A DNA stretch of 64,000 nt from Thalassospira profundimaris WP0211 (lineage in GTDB: Bacteria; Pseudomonadota; Alphaproteobacteria; Rhodospirillales; Thalassospiraceae): contig NZ_AMRN01000002.1 of the NCBI RefSeq assembly GCF_000300275.1, forward strand, positions 434,001 to 498,000, written 5' to 3'. The translations under genes and the position numbers were made by a program. Each line of letters begins with the position of its first letter. The stretch's first letter is position 1. The notes beneath the pieces were generated by a model. The model was not told where the DNA came from. It saw only the letters and a program-made list of their open reading frames with translations, and made no database searches. Positions 10,312 through 18,900 of this stretch are shown here, in pieces.

Positions 10312-12105
10312 ATGGCTGAAAAGCTTTTGAAATCGAACATCTTTTTGAACCGAATGCGTCGCATCGTCAAAAGCGAGCAGCTGGTTCTGTCGATTTTGGC
10401 AATGATTGTCGGGGCACTGGCCGGGGGCGGCGCCATCCTGTTTCGAGATGGCTTGTTGCTTGTTCAGTCGTTGTTTTTCGGGACTGGCGAAGAAGCCCTT
10501 CACCGGCATCTCAGTGAAATTCCCGTCTGGCAACTCATCCTGGCCCCGGCGGTGGGCGGTCTGATTGTCGGGATTTTCATCTACAAGTTCCTGCCGGAAA
10601 AACGACCGCACGGGGTTGCCGATGTGATCGACGCGGCATCGTTCCACGATGCACGCATGTCGACCCGCTGCGGGATCAAAAGTGCGATTGCCAGTGCAGT
10701 ATCGCTTGGCAGTGGTGCATCCCTTGGCCGCGAAGGGCCGGTTGTCCATATGGGCGCATCATTTGGCGCGTGGCTGGCGCGCATTCTTCATTTGCGCCGT
10801 TCGGCATCCCGAACACTGTTGGGATGTGGCGTGGCATCGGCAGTGGCGGCATCGTTCAATGCGCCGTTGGCAGGCGCCCTTTTTGCCCACGAAGTTGCAC
10901 TGGGTCATTATGCCCTGACGGCTTTTGCGCCGATTGTGCTGGCATCGGTCACCGGCACGGTCATAACGGGCATCTATTACGGCGATGAGGTCGCCTTTCT
11001 GATTCCCGGTCATGAAATCCAATCTTTCTGGGAGTTCCCGGCTTTTGCGCTTTTGGGCATTATTGCCGGTGTGGCGGCGGTTCTGGTCGTGCGTGCCATC
11101 CCGGTCGTGCAAAAAACGGCAAATCGGACCAATGCACCGCTCTGGCTGCGTCCGGCGGTTGCCGGGCTGATTGTTGGCCTGATTGCATTGGTCTTTCCGC
11201 AGATTGTCGGTGTCGGCTATGGGGCGATGAATGATGCGCTTAATGAAAGCTACAGCCTGACTTTCCTGATCGGCTTGTTGCTTGCCAAGGGCTTTGCCGT
11301 TTCGATCTGCATGGGGCTTGGTTTTGCGGGCGGCATGTTCAGCCCGGCACTTTTCCTTGGGGCGATGCTGGGCGGGGCATTCGGGATGATCGCAACCAGT
11401 GCCTTTCCCGAGCTATCATCTGGCTATTCGGCCTACACGCTTGTTGGGATGGGGGCTGTTGCCGCGGCCATCCTTGGTGCACCGATTTCAACGACCCTGA
11501 TCATCTTTGAATTGACCGGTGACTATGCGTTGACGGTTGCGGTGATGGTGGCATCTGTGCTGGCGACGGTGGTGATGGATCAGTTCCAGGCCGGATCGTT
11601 TTTCCAGTGGCAATTGAAATGTCGTGGTTTGTCGACGCGCTGGGGCAGGGAAGTCAACTTGCTGCGCACGATCAAGGTGGATGAGATCATGAAGCGCGAA
11701 TATGAAACCGTCCCCCTGACCGAGGGGCTGACGACTGTCCGTGAAAAGCTGATCAACGCACCCTATTCGGAACTTTTTGTCATTGATGATCAGGGCAAGT
11801 TGCACGGAACGATCACACTGACCGATTTGCGCCATGCAGCCTTTGATCCCAATCTTGGCGACGAAGTCACGGCGGGCGAGGTCGCACGATCAAAGCCGCC
11901 GGTCCTTTACCGGACAGACAATATCGAAAAGGCCATCAAGCTGATGGAGCAAACCGGCGAAGAACATCTGCCGGTTCTTAATAGCGCCGAGGAGCGTCAT
12001 ATCATCGGCTTTGTCCATGAAAAAGATGCGATGATGGCCTATAACAACGCCTTGCTGGAACTGCAAAGCGAAGAACGCGGTGATGCACCACCAAAGCTGT
12101 TCTAA
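10312..12105 (+). CDS. ClC-family chloride channel/transporter with C-terminal CBS pair (ClcB-like)
   Basis: The 597-residue protein has a ClC membrane domain (about 25-435) and two CBS domains (about 455-515 and 525-585). The anion-pathway motif GREGP contains the gating Glu141. AASFNAPLAGALFAHEV aligns with the helix that carries the internal proton glutamate E203 in E. coli ClcA; here that position is Val195, while the neighbouring Glu194 matches E202. The first motif, GSGIP in ClcA, reads PHGVA, as in ClcB (RPHAPTD). Family knowledge links Val at the E203 position with channels rather than H+/Cl- exchangers. The cytoplasmic CBS pair suggests control by adenine nucleotides. Gene symbol left blank because CBS domains are absent from E. 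coli ClcB. Confidence 0.88.
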   Translation: MAEKLLKSNIFLNRMRRIVKSEQLVLSILAMIVGALAGGGAILFRDGLLLVQSLFFGTGEEALHRHLSEIPVWQLILAPAVGGLIVGIFIYKFLPEKRPHGVADVIDAASFHDARMSTRCGIKSAIASAVSLGSGASLGREGPVVHMGASFGAWLARILHLRRSASRTLLGCGVASAVAASFNAPLAGALFAHEVALGHYALTAFAPIVLASVTGTVITGIYYGDEVAFLIPGHEIQSFWEFPAFALLGIIAGVAAVLVVRAIPVVQKTANRTNAPLWLRPAVAGLIVGLIALVFPQIVGVGYGAMNDALNESYSLTFLIGLLLAKGFAVSICMGLGFAGGMFSPALFLGAMLGGAFGMIATSAFPELSSGYSAYTLVGMGAVAAAILGAPISTTLIIFELTGDYALTVAVMVASVLATVVMDQFQAGSFFQWQLKCRGLSTRWGREVNLLRTIKVDEIMKREYETVPLTEGLTTVREKLINAPYSELFVIDDQGKLHGTITLTDLRHAAFDPNLGDEVTAGEVARSKPPVLYRTDNIEKAIKLMEQTGEEHLPVLNSAEERHIIGFVHEKDAMMAYNNALLELQSEERGDAPPKLF

Positions 12106-12120
12106 TCCGATCCGCAATGA

Positions 12121-12148
12121 AAAAGAGCAGCGCTATTTTGCGCTGCTC
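12121..12148 (-). terminator. Terminator of the unknown gene at 12175-12768
   Basis: The perfect 9-bp stem GAGCAGCGC / GCGCTGCTC has a 6-base loop. Read on the minus strand it is followed by a run of T. On the plus strand no T tract follows, so it serves mainly the minus-strand gene and only perhaps the ClC gene. Confidence 0.8.
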
Positions 12149-12174
12149 CGTTCAAGGTTTTTAGGCCGATGTAA

Positions 12175-12768
12175 TCAGGCGGCCAATGCAGGTTGGGTTT
12201 GACCCGGCTGACCGGACATGACCTGGGCTGCAACCCGACTATCAAGACCAGCAACGGTTTCAGGAAGATCGTTTGCAGCCAGTTGGGCGGCAACATCGAT
12301 TTCCTGACGTTCTTTACGGGCCTCAATTTCTGCCTTTTCGTTACGTTTTTCCTCCTGTGATGGCGGATTCAAGCTGTCACGAACGGCAGATTTGAATTCT
12401 TCCTCGGTATCCTGCTCAGCAAATGCAGGATCGTCTTTGGCCGGATCAGAATTTGACGAGAAGACCCCATTGGAGGCCTCCTCACCGGAAGTGGCATCCT
12501 TGCCTTTTTCGGCCACATTGGCCATTGCATCGGCAAAGGATGTCGATCCGCTTCCGGTTGCTTGCATTTCCAGCATGACCGCCTGCACCGCATCAGACAA
12601 ATCGCCGAATTTGGTGCCATAAAAAGTCGGTTGTGCAGATTTGCTGCTTTGAGGTGTTGCGCTAAATGCGCTGTATTTGTCGATACCTTCGGGTCCACCA
12701 TCCTTAGATACTGAGGTTTTGGGCGACGATACCGGTAGCCCAAACCCCAATCCAAGAAGACTGTTCAT
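12175..12768 (-). CDS. Hydrophilic protein of unknown function
   Basis: I do not recognise this 197-residue protein. It begins MNSLLGLGFGLPVSSPKTS, a short glycine-rich start that is not a signal peptide. The rest is hydrophilic and probably partly disordered: rich in Ser, Ala, Asp and Glu, with a charged, likely coiled stretch SQEEKRNEKAEIEARKERQ near residues 135-155. It ends in Ala/Gln/Pro-rich sequence. No cysteine or membrane segment is seen. AAGGA lies about 9 bases before the ATG, a strong terminator follows, and codon choice matches the neighbours, all of which support a real monocistronic gene. Confidence 0.75.
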   Translation of the reverse strand: MNSLLGLGFGLPVSSPKTSVSKDGGPEGIDKYSAFSATPQSSKSAQPTFYGTKFGDLSDAVQAVMLEMQATGSGSTSFADAMANVAEKGKDATSGEEASNGVFSSNSDPAKDDPAFAEQDTEEEFKSAVRDSLNPPSQEEKRNEKAEIEARKERQEIDVAAQLAANDLPETVAGLDSRVAAQVMSGQPGQTQPALAA

Positions 12769-13090
12769 GAAAAATATCCTTCTTCATGGATGTACACAGC
12801 ACCACACCAAACAAAGGGCGAACCTTTTGCAGGGTGTAACGCGAACCGGGAAAATTCATGCAACTTCAAGACCATTGGCGCTTTTGCAAAGGTCTGCTGA
12901 CTTCCGCAACCTTGCATGCGGCCGAACATATCGAGTTTTAGGGTTTTCTGTGTCTTGGGCGGCATAATTTACCCATTATCCAACAGGTTATGACCTTCCA
13001 GCCCTTACGGACGATTGGATAAGTGCAACGCGATACGTAACAAGCCTATGATACCGACTGCATGAAGTTCACCGGGTTTGGAGGCCATAG
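12769..13090. other. Divergent intergenic region upstream of the unknown gene and the epimerase gene
   Basis: The 322 bases lie between two divergent genes. The GGAGG six bases before the epimerase ATG is a strong ribosome binding site. Only short open frames with poor coding character occur. I could not pick out a convincing promoter or operator. Confidence 0.4.
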
Positions 13091-14197
13091 ATGCAGCTTC
13101 ATCTGATTGCGGGCGCGCGTCCCAATTTCATGAAAATCGCGCCTCTGTGGCGCGCGTTGCGCGGGCATCCAACAATCCGGCCGATATTTGTTCACACCGG
13201 CCAGCACGCCGATGCAACTATGACCAGTGAAATCTGGCGTGAGCTTGGGCTTCCGCAACCGGGTCATGGGTTGGCTTGGAAGCCGCATGAAACTGATGAT
13301 CCGACAGCAAGCATCATGCAGGCGTACGAAGTGTATTGTCGTATCCAACGACCAGACATGGTTTTGGTCGTGGGCGATGTGAATTCGTCATGGGCAGCCG
13401 CAATGGTCGCAGCAGAAATGCATATTCCCCTGATCCATCTCGAAGCAGGTCTGAGGTGTTTTGACCCCGCAATGCCAGAGGAGCAAAACCGTATCGCTAT
13501 TGATCAAAAGGCGGACCTCTTGCTGACGCCGTCGATGGATGCAGATGCAAATTTACGGGCCGAAGGGATCACGGCCGACCGCATCAAGCGTGTCGGCAAT
13601 ATCATGGCTGATACGTTGGCAATGATGAAAGGAACGATTGATCAGGAAGAAAGCGCCCGCAAGCTCAATCTCGTTAAAGGTCGCTATGTCCTTGTAACGC
13701 TTCATCGGCAAAGCAATGTCGATGATCTCGGACGGCTCCATCAGATATGCCATGCGTTGATGGCGCTCACCACCAAAGCGGAGATCTGTTTTGTCCTTCA
13801 TCCCCGGACCGAGAAGCGCCTTCGAACATCAAATTTGATCGAGCCACTAAGTGCTGGCGGTGTTCGCTTGCTGCCGCCGATGGGGTATGTCGGGTTTACC
13901 AGTTTGATGCAGGACGCAGGCGTTGTCGTAACAGACTCCGGTGGTGTGCAGGAAGAAACCAGCCTTCTGGGCGTGCCATGCCTGACGCTGCGCACATCAA
14001 CCGAACGTCCAATCACGATCACACTGGGAACCAATCAGCTTGTCGAACTTCATCAGCTGTCCGATACGGTGACATCGGTGCTACATGCGTCGGATTATCG
14101 CGTGCGGCAGCCCGCAGATATCCCGCTGTGGGATGGTATGACGGCGTCGCGTGTTGTTCGGGAACTCGAAGCCTTTCTGCCGGGCAGAGCCGGTTGA
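13091..14197 (+). CDS. wecB: Non-hydrolysing UDP-N-acetylglucosamine 2-epimerase
   Basis: The 368-residue GT-B fold enzyme interconverts UDP-GlcNAc and UDP-ManNAc for surface polysaccharides. Visible family residues are the N-terminal IAGARPNFMKIAPL, the catalytic Asp in VVGDVNSSWA, Glu in HLEAGLRCFD, Glu and Arg in MPEEQNRIAID, His in VTLHRQSNVDD, and the UDP-binding VVTDSGGVQEETSLLGVPCLTLR with the ERPITI segment. GGAGG lies six bases before the ATG. No other sugar-nucleotide or glycosyltransferase genes are nearby, so its pathway cannot be inferred from context. It is separated from the helicase gene by 119 bases. Confidence 0.9.
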   Translation: MQLHLIAGARPNFMKIAPLWRALRGHPTIRPIFVHTGQHADATMTSEIWRELGLPQPGHGLAWKPHETDDPTASIMQAYEVYCRIQRPDMVLVVGDVNSSWAAAMVAAEMHIPLIHLEAGLRCFDPAMPEEQNRIAIDQKADLLLTPSMDADANLRAEGITADRIKRVGNIMADTLAMMKGTIDQEESARKLNLVKGRYVLVTLHRQSNVDDLGRLHQICHALMALTTKAEICFVLHPRTEKRLRTSNLIEPLSAGGVRLLPPMGYVGFTSLMQDAGVVVTDSGGVQEETSLLGVPCLTLRTSTERPITITLGTNQLVELHQLSDTVTSVLHASDYRVRQPADIPLWDGMTASRVVRELEAFLPGRAG

Positions 14198-14316
14198 TAC
14201 AAACGTTCCCGCGAAGGGCTTGGTAGACGCCCGCAATGTGGTGCAGAATGTAAAAATCGTCGGGTCAATATGGAACGAGACTGGCCCCCTTCGCACAGCG
14301 TGATATATATGCGGTC

Positions 14317-16677
14317 ATGATGGATGATCCCTTCGAAATTGATGAATTCGCCGCCAGCCCCGAAATGCGTCTGGCCGATACACCGACCCCGGCATATCTC
14401 GACAATCTGAATGCCGAGCAGCGCGATGCTGTCGAAACGCTCGACGGGCCATTGCTGGTTTTGGCGGGTGCGGGGACCGGGAAAACACGCGTTTTGACGA
14501 CGCGTCTGGCGCATCTTCTGGAAACCAAGGCACAGACCGAACGCCTGCATCCGCAGCAAATCCTTGCCGTGACCTTTACCAACCGTGCGGCAAAGGAAAT
14601 GCAGGAACGTGTGGCACAGGCGCTTGGTCGTCCGGTTGAAGGCTGGTGGCTGGGAACCTTCCACTCGCTTTCAGCGCGCTTGTTGCGCCGTCATGCCGAC
14701 CTGATCGGGTTAAAGTCAAACTTCACCATCCTTGATAGCGATGATCAGGTGCGCCTGCTTAAACAGATCATGGATGCCGAACAGATCGATCCGAAAAAAT
14801 GGCCGGCCAAGCAACTGATGGGGATCATTCAGCGCTGGAAGGACAAGGGCCTGACACCTGAGAGGGTCAATGAAAGTGTCGAGTTCGCCAATGGCGGGGC
14901 CAAGCACCTTTACAAGATTTATCAGGAACGCCTCAAAGTCCTGAATGCCTGCGACTTCGGCGACTTGTTGCTGCATTGCCTGACCCTGTTCCAGCAGCAC
15001 CCGGAGATCCTGAAGCAGTATCAGAACACTTTCCGTTATATTCTGGTCGACGAGTATCAGGATACCAACGTCGCCCAGTATCTGTGGCTGCGGGCGATGG
15101 CGATGGTTCATCGCAATATCTGCTGCGTTGGTGATGATGATCAGGCGATCTATAGCTGGCGCGGGGCCGAGGTCGGCAACATCCTGCGCTTTGAGTCTGA
15201 TTTTCCCGGTGCCAAGGTTGTCAGGCTTGAACAAAACTATCGTTCCACCCCGCACATTCTGGCCGCAGCGTCCAAACTGATCACGTTTAATGATGGCCGT
15301 TTGGGCAAGGAGCTGTGGACCGAAATCGATACTGGCGACAAGGTGTTTGTCAAAGGTGTCTGGGACGGTGAAGCAGAGGCCCGCCTGATCGGTGAGGATA
15401 TCGAAGCCCTGCAGCGCAAGGGCGTTGGCGCATCCCAAATTGCCATTCTTGTGCGTGCCGGTTTCCAGACCCGCGAATTTGAGGAACGTCTGATCACGCT
15501 GGGTATTCCGTACCGGGTTGTCGGTGGTCCGCGCTTCTACGAGCGTCAGGAAATCCGTGATGCGCTGGCCTATATTCGGCTTGTTGCGCAGCCTGATGAC
15601 AGTCTGGCATTTGAGCGCATTGTCAATGTGCCCAAGCGCGGGGTTGGCAAGGCAACGCTTCAGACACTGCATCAATATTCCCGTGATCAGGCGATCTCGC
15701 TGCCGGCGGCGGCGCGCGATTTGTTGGATACCGAAGAACTCAAACCCAAGATGCGCCAAAGCATCGGCGGTCTTTTGGGGGACTTCAAACGCTGGCGCGA
15801 AATGCTTGGCAACAGCAGCCATGTCGAAGTTGTTGAAACCGTTCTGGATGAAAGCGGCTATACCGATATGTGGCGGACATCGAAGGAAATTGATGCGCCC
15901 GGACGTCTGGAAAACTTGAAAGAACTGGTATCCGCAATTGGCGAGTTCGAGAACCTGACCAGCTTCCTGGAACATGTCTCGCTGGTGATGGAAAACGCGC
16001 AAAACGATCATGAGGAAAAAGTTACCATCATGACCCTGCACGCCGCCAAGGGACTTGAGTTCGATTACGTCTTCCTGCCCGGTTGGGAAGAGGGCGTGTT
16101 TCCGCATCAGCGCGCCATGGATGAAAGCGGGGTCAAGGGCCTAGAGGAAGAACGTCGTCTGGCCTATGTCGGTATTACCCGGGCGCGCAAACGTGCGACC
16201 ATCTGTTATGCCGCCAATCGGCGCATCTATAATCAGTGGCAATCAGCCCTGCCATCGCGCTTTGTTGATGAGTTGCCCGACGAACATATCGAACGCAGCA
16301 GCGATACCGGTCTTGGCGGGCATGGCGGCAACCATTCGCCCGGTGCCTGGGGTGCCGATGACTGGATGAAAATGCCAAGCTGGGCGAGTGATAGCAGTAC
16401 GCCATCACGCAATCCGGTATCAGGTGCCGGGGAGCGTAAATTCGCCTCAAGCGGTTGGCAGGATCGCGTGCGCAAGAACGTGATTGATGTGAAGCCCGAC
16501 GGTGAAACCAGTTATTCCACCAGTTCCAACTCATCGAAATACAAGGTGGGTGATACGGTGCGCCATCGTAAGTTCGGGTCGGGAACCGTCCGTGCGGTCG
16601 ATGGCAACAAACTGGAAATCCATTTCGAAAGCGTCGGCACCAAGAAAGTGGTCGACAGCTTCATCCTGCCGGGGTAA
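14317..16677 (+). CDS. uvrD: UvrD/PcrA-type superfamily 1 DNA helicase
   Basis: The 786-residue 3'-5' helicase unwinds DNA in nucleotide excision and mismatch repair. All SF1A motifs are present: Q motif LNAEQRDAV, Walker A AGAGTGKT, VTFTNRAAKEM (Ia), VDEYQDTN (II), GDDDQAIYSWRGA (III), EQNYRS (IV), TLHAAKGLEFDYVFLPG (V) and RRLAYVGITRARKR (VI). After a disordered Ser/Gly-rich linker (about 690-740) the C-terminus folds into the Tudor-like domain (YKVGDTVRHRKFGSGTV) that contacts RNA polymerase in UvrD/PcrA. The first 25 residues are acidic and outside the conserved core. I found no LexA-type GTTC-N7-GTTC box in the 119 bases upstream. Confidence 0.93.
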   Translation: MMDDPFEIDEFAASPEMRLADTPTPAYLDNLNAEQRDAVETLDGPLLVLAGAGTGKTRVLTTRLAHLLETKAQTERLHPQQILAVTFTNRAAKEMQERVAQALGRPVEGWWLGTFHSLSARLLRRHADLIGLKSNFTILDSDDQVRLLKQIMDAEQIDPKKWPAKQLMGIIQRWKDKGLTPERVNESVEFANGGAKHLYKIYQERLKVLNACDFGDLLLHCLTLFQQHPEILKQYQNTFRYILVDEYQDTNVAQYLWLRAMAMVHRNICCVGDDDQAIYSWRGAEVGNILRFESDFPGAKVVRLEQNYRSTPHILAAASKLITFNDGRLGKELWTEIDTGDKVFVKGVWDGEAEARLIGEDIEALQRKGVGASQIAILVRAGFQTREFEERLITLGIPYRVVGGPRFYERQEIRDALAYIRLVAQPDDSLAFERIVNVPKRGVGKATLQTLHQYSRDQAISLPAAARDLLDTEELKPKMRQSIGGLLGDFKRWREMLGNSSHVEVVETVLDESGYTDMWRTSKEIDAPGRLENLKELVSAIGEFENLTSFLEHVSLVMENAQNDHEEKVTIMTLHAAKGLEFDYVFLPGWEEGVFPHQRAMDESGVKGLEEERRLAYVGITRARKRATICYAANRRIYNQWQSALPSRFVDELPDEHIERSSDTGLGGHGGNHSPGAWGADDWMKMPSWASDSSTPSRNPVSGAGERKFASSGWQDRVRKNVIDVKPDGETSYSTSSNSSKYKVGDTVRHRKFGSGTVRAVDGNKLEIHFESVGTKKVVDSFILPG

Positions 16678-16752
16678 GCCCCGGGCAACATTTTCGGATG
16701 ACCGATTTAACCGGGCAGAGCACATTTGCCGCCCACACGAGCGAGAAGCGAT

Positions 16753-17634
16753 ATGACCGAACCCGTCCTTTGCTATAACTTCAAGTTCGAAGTCGATGGC
16801 GCCTATGCGCAGATGTTTGCCGACGCGCTGTTTGATTATTGCGATGCGCTTTCGCATTTCGAGCGTGATGGCAACCCGGATGGTCCTTGGCGTATCGAAG
16901 GCTTTGCCGGTGAAATGTTTGACAAGGGCGCGGTTGAGACCGCGGTGTCGATCATGGCATCTGCAGTTGGAATTGATGCGCCAACCGTGACCTTTGGCAC
17001 CTATGAGCCAAAGGACTGGGTCAGCGAAAACCTGCGCAGCTTCAAGCCGATCTCGGTCGGGCGTTTCTTTGTCCATGGTTCCCACTGGAACGAGGAAATC
17101 CCGGTATCGAAAACAGCCCTGCAGGTTGATGCCGGTCTGGCATTCGGGTCTGGCGAACACCAAACCACTAAGGGATGTCTTGCTGCAATCGACTGGCTGG
17201 CCAAACGCGGCCCACGTCAGAATGCGCTTGATATGGGCTGTGGGTCCGGCATTTTGGGCATGGCCTGTGCCAAAACCTGGCGGTGCCCGGTGATGATGGC
17301 CGATATTGATGCCGCATCGGTTCGGGTTGCACGCGAAAATGCCAAAACCAACAAGATCGCCGATCTTGTCACGGCCATTCATTCAAACGGTTTTCAGGAT
17401 GCCCGTATTCGTGATGCCGGGTATTATGACATTGTCTGTGCAAACATCCTTGCCCGCCCGCTGCGTGGCATGGCGCATGACCTGACAAGCACGCTTTCGG
17501 AAAACGGTGTTGTCATCCTTTCAGGCCTTCTTGCGCATCAGGAACAGTTTGTTCTGTCGGCCTATCGCGATGTCGGGCTTTCCCTGATCAATCGCTTCAA
17601 GGTCGAAAACTGGACAACACTTGTTGTCGGCTAA
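16753..17634 (+). CDS. prmA: Ribosomal protein L11 methyltransferase
   Basis: I took the ATG at 16753 (293 aa) over the upstream in-frame TTG at 16726. The C-terminal half is the PrmA methyltransferase domain: GLAFGSGEHQTTKGC, motif I ALDMGCGSGILGM, the acidic strand MMADIDAASVRVARENA, and the substrate-side CANILARPL followed by VILSGLLAHQ. The N-terminal half is the L11-recognition region and is more diverged than E. coli PrmA. PrmA trimethylates lysines and the N-terminus of ribosomal protein L11. The 3' end overlaps the convergent TSUP gene by 4 bases, so there is no room for a terminator between them. Confidence 0.88.
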   Translation: MTEPVLCYNFKFEVDGAYAQMFADALFDYCDALSHFERDGNPDGPWRIEGFAGEMFDKGAVETAVSIMASAVGIDAPTVTFGTYEPKDWVSENLRSFKPISVGRFFVHGSHWNEEIPVSKTALQVDAGLAFGSGEHQTTKGCLAAIDWLAKRGPRQNALDMGCGSGILGMACAKTWRCPVMMADIDAASVRVARENAKTNKIADLVTAIHSNGFQDARIRDAGYYDIVCANILARPLRGMAHDLTSTLSENGVVILSGLLAHQEQFVLSAYRDVGLSLINRFKVENWTTLVVG

Positions 17635-18386
17635 GCCATAAGGGCGAAGACAAAGCGATATATCCCCAAAAGACCAAGGCCGACGATAAGGACGCCAACC
17701 GCAATCATAAGCGGCTTTCGCGGGATAATTTTGACAAGCACGGCCGCCAACGGGGCGGCTGGCACACCGCCTATTACAAGTGCTAGTGCCGCCATCCCAA
17801 AGCTTTCCAGTCCGAATGATCCGGCAAATGTGACGGTAATTGTCACGGTTACAAAAAACTCGGCCGCGGCAGACGTCCCAAGCATGCGGTGCGGTTCATT
17901 GCCGCGATAGACCAGCGTGCTTGACACGATAGGTCCCCAGCCGCCACCCCCGATTGCATCAAGAAATCCACCGATCATGCCAAGCGGGGTAAGCCCGCGG
18001 ATCGCCGCAGGCGGCTGGACTTTGCGAAGCGCCTTTGCAATTACAAGAACGCCAAGGGCAGTAAGATATACCGCGACAAACGGTGCCAGATAGTCCCCGA
18101 TCCCCGATGATAAAAGAGCAGCGCCAGCACAGCCGCCTATTGCACCGGCAAGTGCCAGTTGACGGACCATGCGCCAATCGACATTGCGTGCAAAATGGTG
18201 GGCTGTGCCGGAAACAGCGGTTGTGGCAATTTCGGCGGCATGGACAGTCGCACTTGCCTGTGCAGGTGGTAAGCCAAGCGTGATCAAAAGGGAAGTTGAG
18301 GTCAGGCCATAGGCCATTCCAAGGGCACCATCAATCAATTGGGCGATAAACCCAATCAGAACGATCCACCAGAAAAACTCATCCAT
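17631..18386 (-). CDS. TSUP-family (TauE/SafE) membrane permease
   Basis: The ATG at 18386 (251 aa) puts the first membrane segment right at the start (MDEFFWWIVLIGFIAQLIDG); the frame is open 16 codons further but that part is polar. About seven or eight hydrophobic segments follow. The two family repeats are visible as AQLIDGALGMAYGLTSTSLLITLGL and GFLDAIGGGGWGPIVSSTLVYRG. TSUP proteins move sulfite, sulfoacetate, taurine-related or other organic anions; nothing here fixes the substrate. The gene overlaps the convergent prmA by 4 bases at its 3' end. The A-rich interval upstream holds an 8-bp inverted repeat. Confidence 0.88.
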   Translation of the reverse strand: MDEFFWWIVLIGFIAQLIDGALGMAYGLTSTSLLITLGLPPAQASATVHAAEIATTAVSGTAHHFARNVDWRMVRQLALAGAIGGCAGAALLSSGIGDYLAPFVAVYLTALGVLVIAKALRKVQPPAAIRGLTPLGMIGGFLDAIGGGGWGPIVSSTLVYRGNEPHRMLGTSAAAEFFVTVTITVTFAGSFGLESFGMAALALVIGGVPAAPLAAVLVKIIPRKPLMIAVGVLIVGLGLLGIYRFVFALMA

Positions 18387-18900
18387 CTTCGCCGCAAGCT
18401 CCAGGCATGGATCCGATGCTGCAAAGTGTAACAAGTTGGTGGCAATGCGATATTGCGTTGTGATTTTTGGGTGGCATTGCCGTTATGCATTAATGCCACG
18501 AGACTTTTGACAATTAGGTTCCCACGGATAACGGGCAATGCCTGTCAGGTTCGCACCGGGACGCGGAAACGCCCATCACCAAAACCGCCTTGTCGGTCGC
18601 TGTTGCATGATGACCGGGTACGCGATCCGGTTGCTTTGATCTATTTTCCGTATGCCGTTTTTCTTCGATTCGCATTGCAATCGGGCCTTCGGAACTGAAA
18701 TCCCGGAGATACCAGAACTTCTCCATCAAATTTCAATCAAAGGTTTTCACTGCTTTTTCCGCGCAATCCCTTGGAAACAGGGCAAAAAACAGCCTGAGAA
18801 CCGATCTCACACTTTTTGCGTATGTTGCAATATACAATACCAACGGATAGGTTTTATCTATTCGCTCGTAGTATTTTGTATCTGGCATGGGGCAGAGTGA
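18387..18900. other. Divergent intergenic region, 514 bases, between the TSUP and HD-GYP genes
   Basis: The stretch has no convincing gene. It contains an inverted repeat at 18471-18499, a related upstream copy near 18439-18460 (GGTGGCAATGCGATATTGCG compared with GGTGGCATTGCCGTTATGCA), and a possible plus-strand -35 TTGACA at 18507 without a good -10. The last 120 bases before the HD-GYP gene are AT-rich and probably carry its promoter. Confidence 0.4.
18471..18499. repeat. Inverted repeat upstream of the TSUP gene
   Basis: GTGGCATT (18471-18478) and AATGCCAC (18492-18499) form a perfect 8-bp inverted repeat with a 13-base gap, 85-113 bases upstream of the TSUP start. It has no T tract, so an operator is more likely than a terminator. 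Confidence 0.45.

Noticed and set aside
12765-12965. 66-codon minus-strand frame upstream of the unknown gene
   Set aside because: No ribosome binding site, Cys/His-rich random-looking translation, and it would overlap the start of the real gene.
14716-16107. 463-codon minus-strand frame
   Set aside because: Antisense shadow of the complete UvrD/PcrA helicase; no ribosome binding site or domain.
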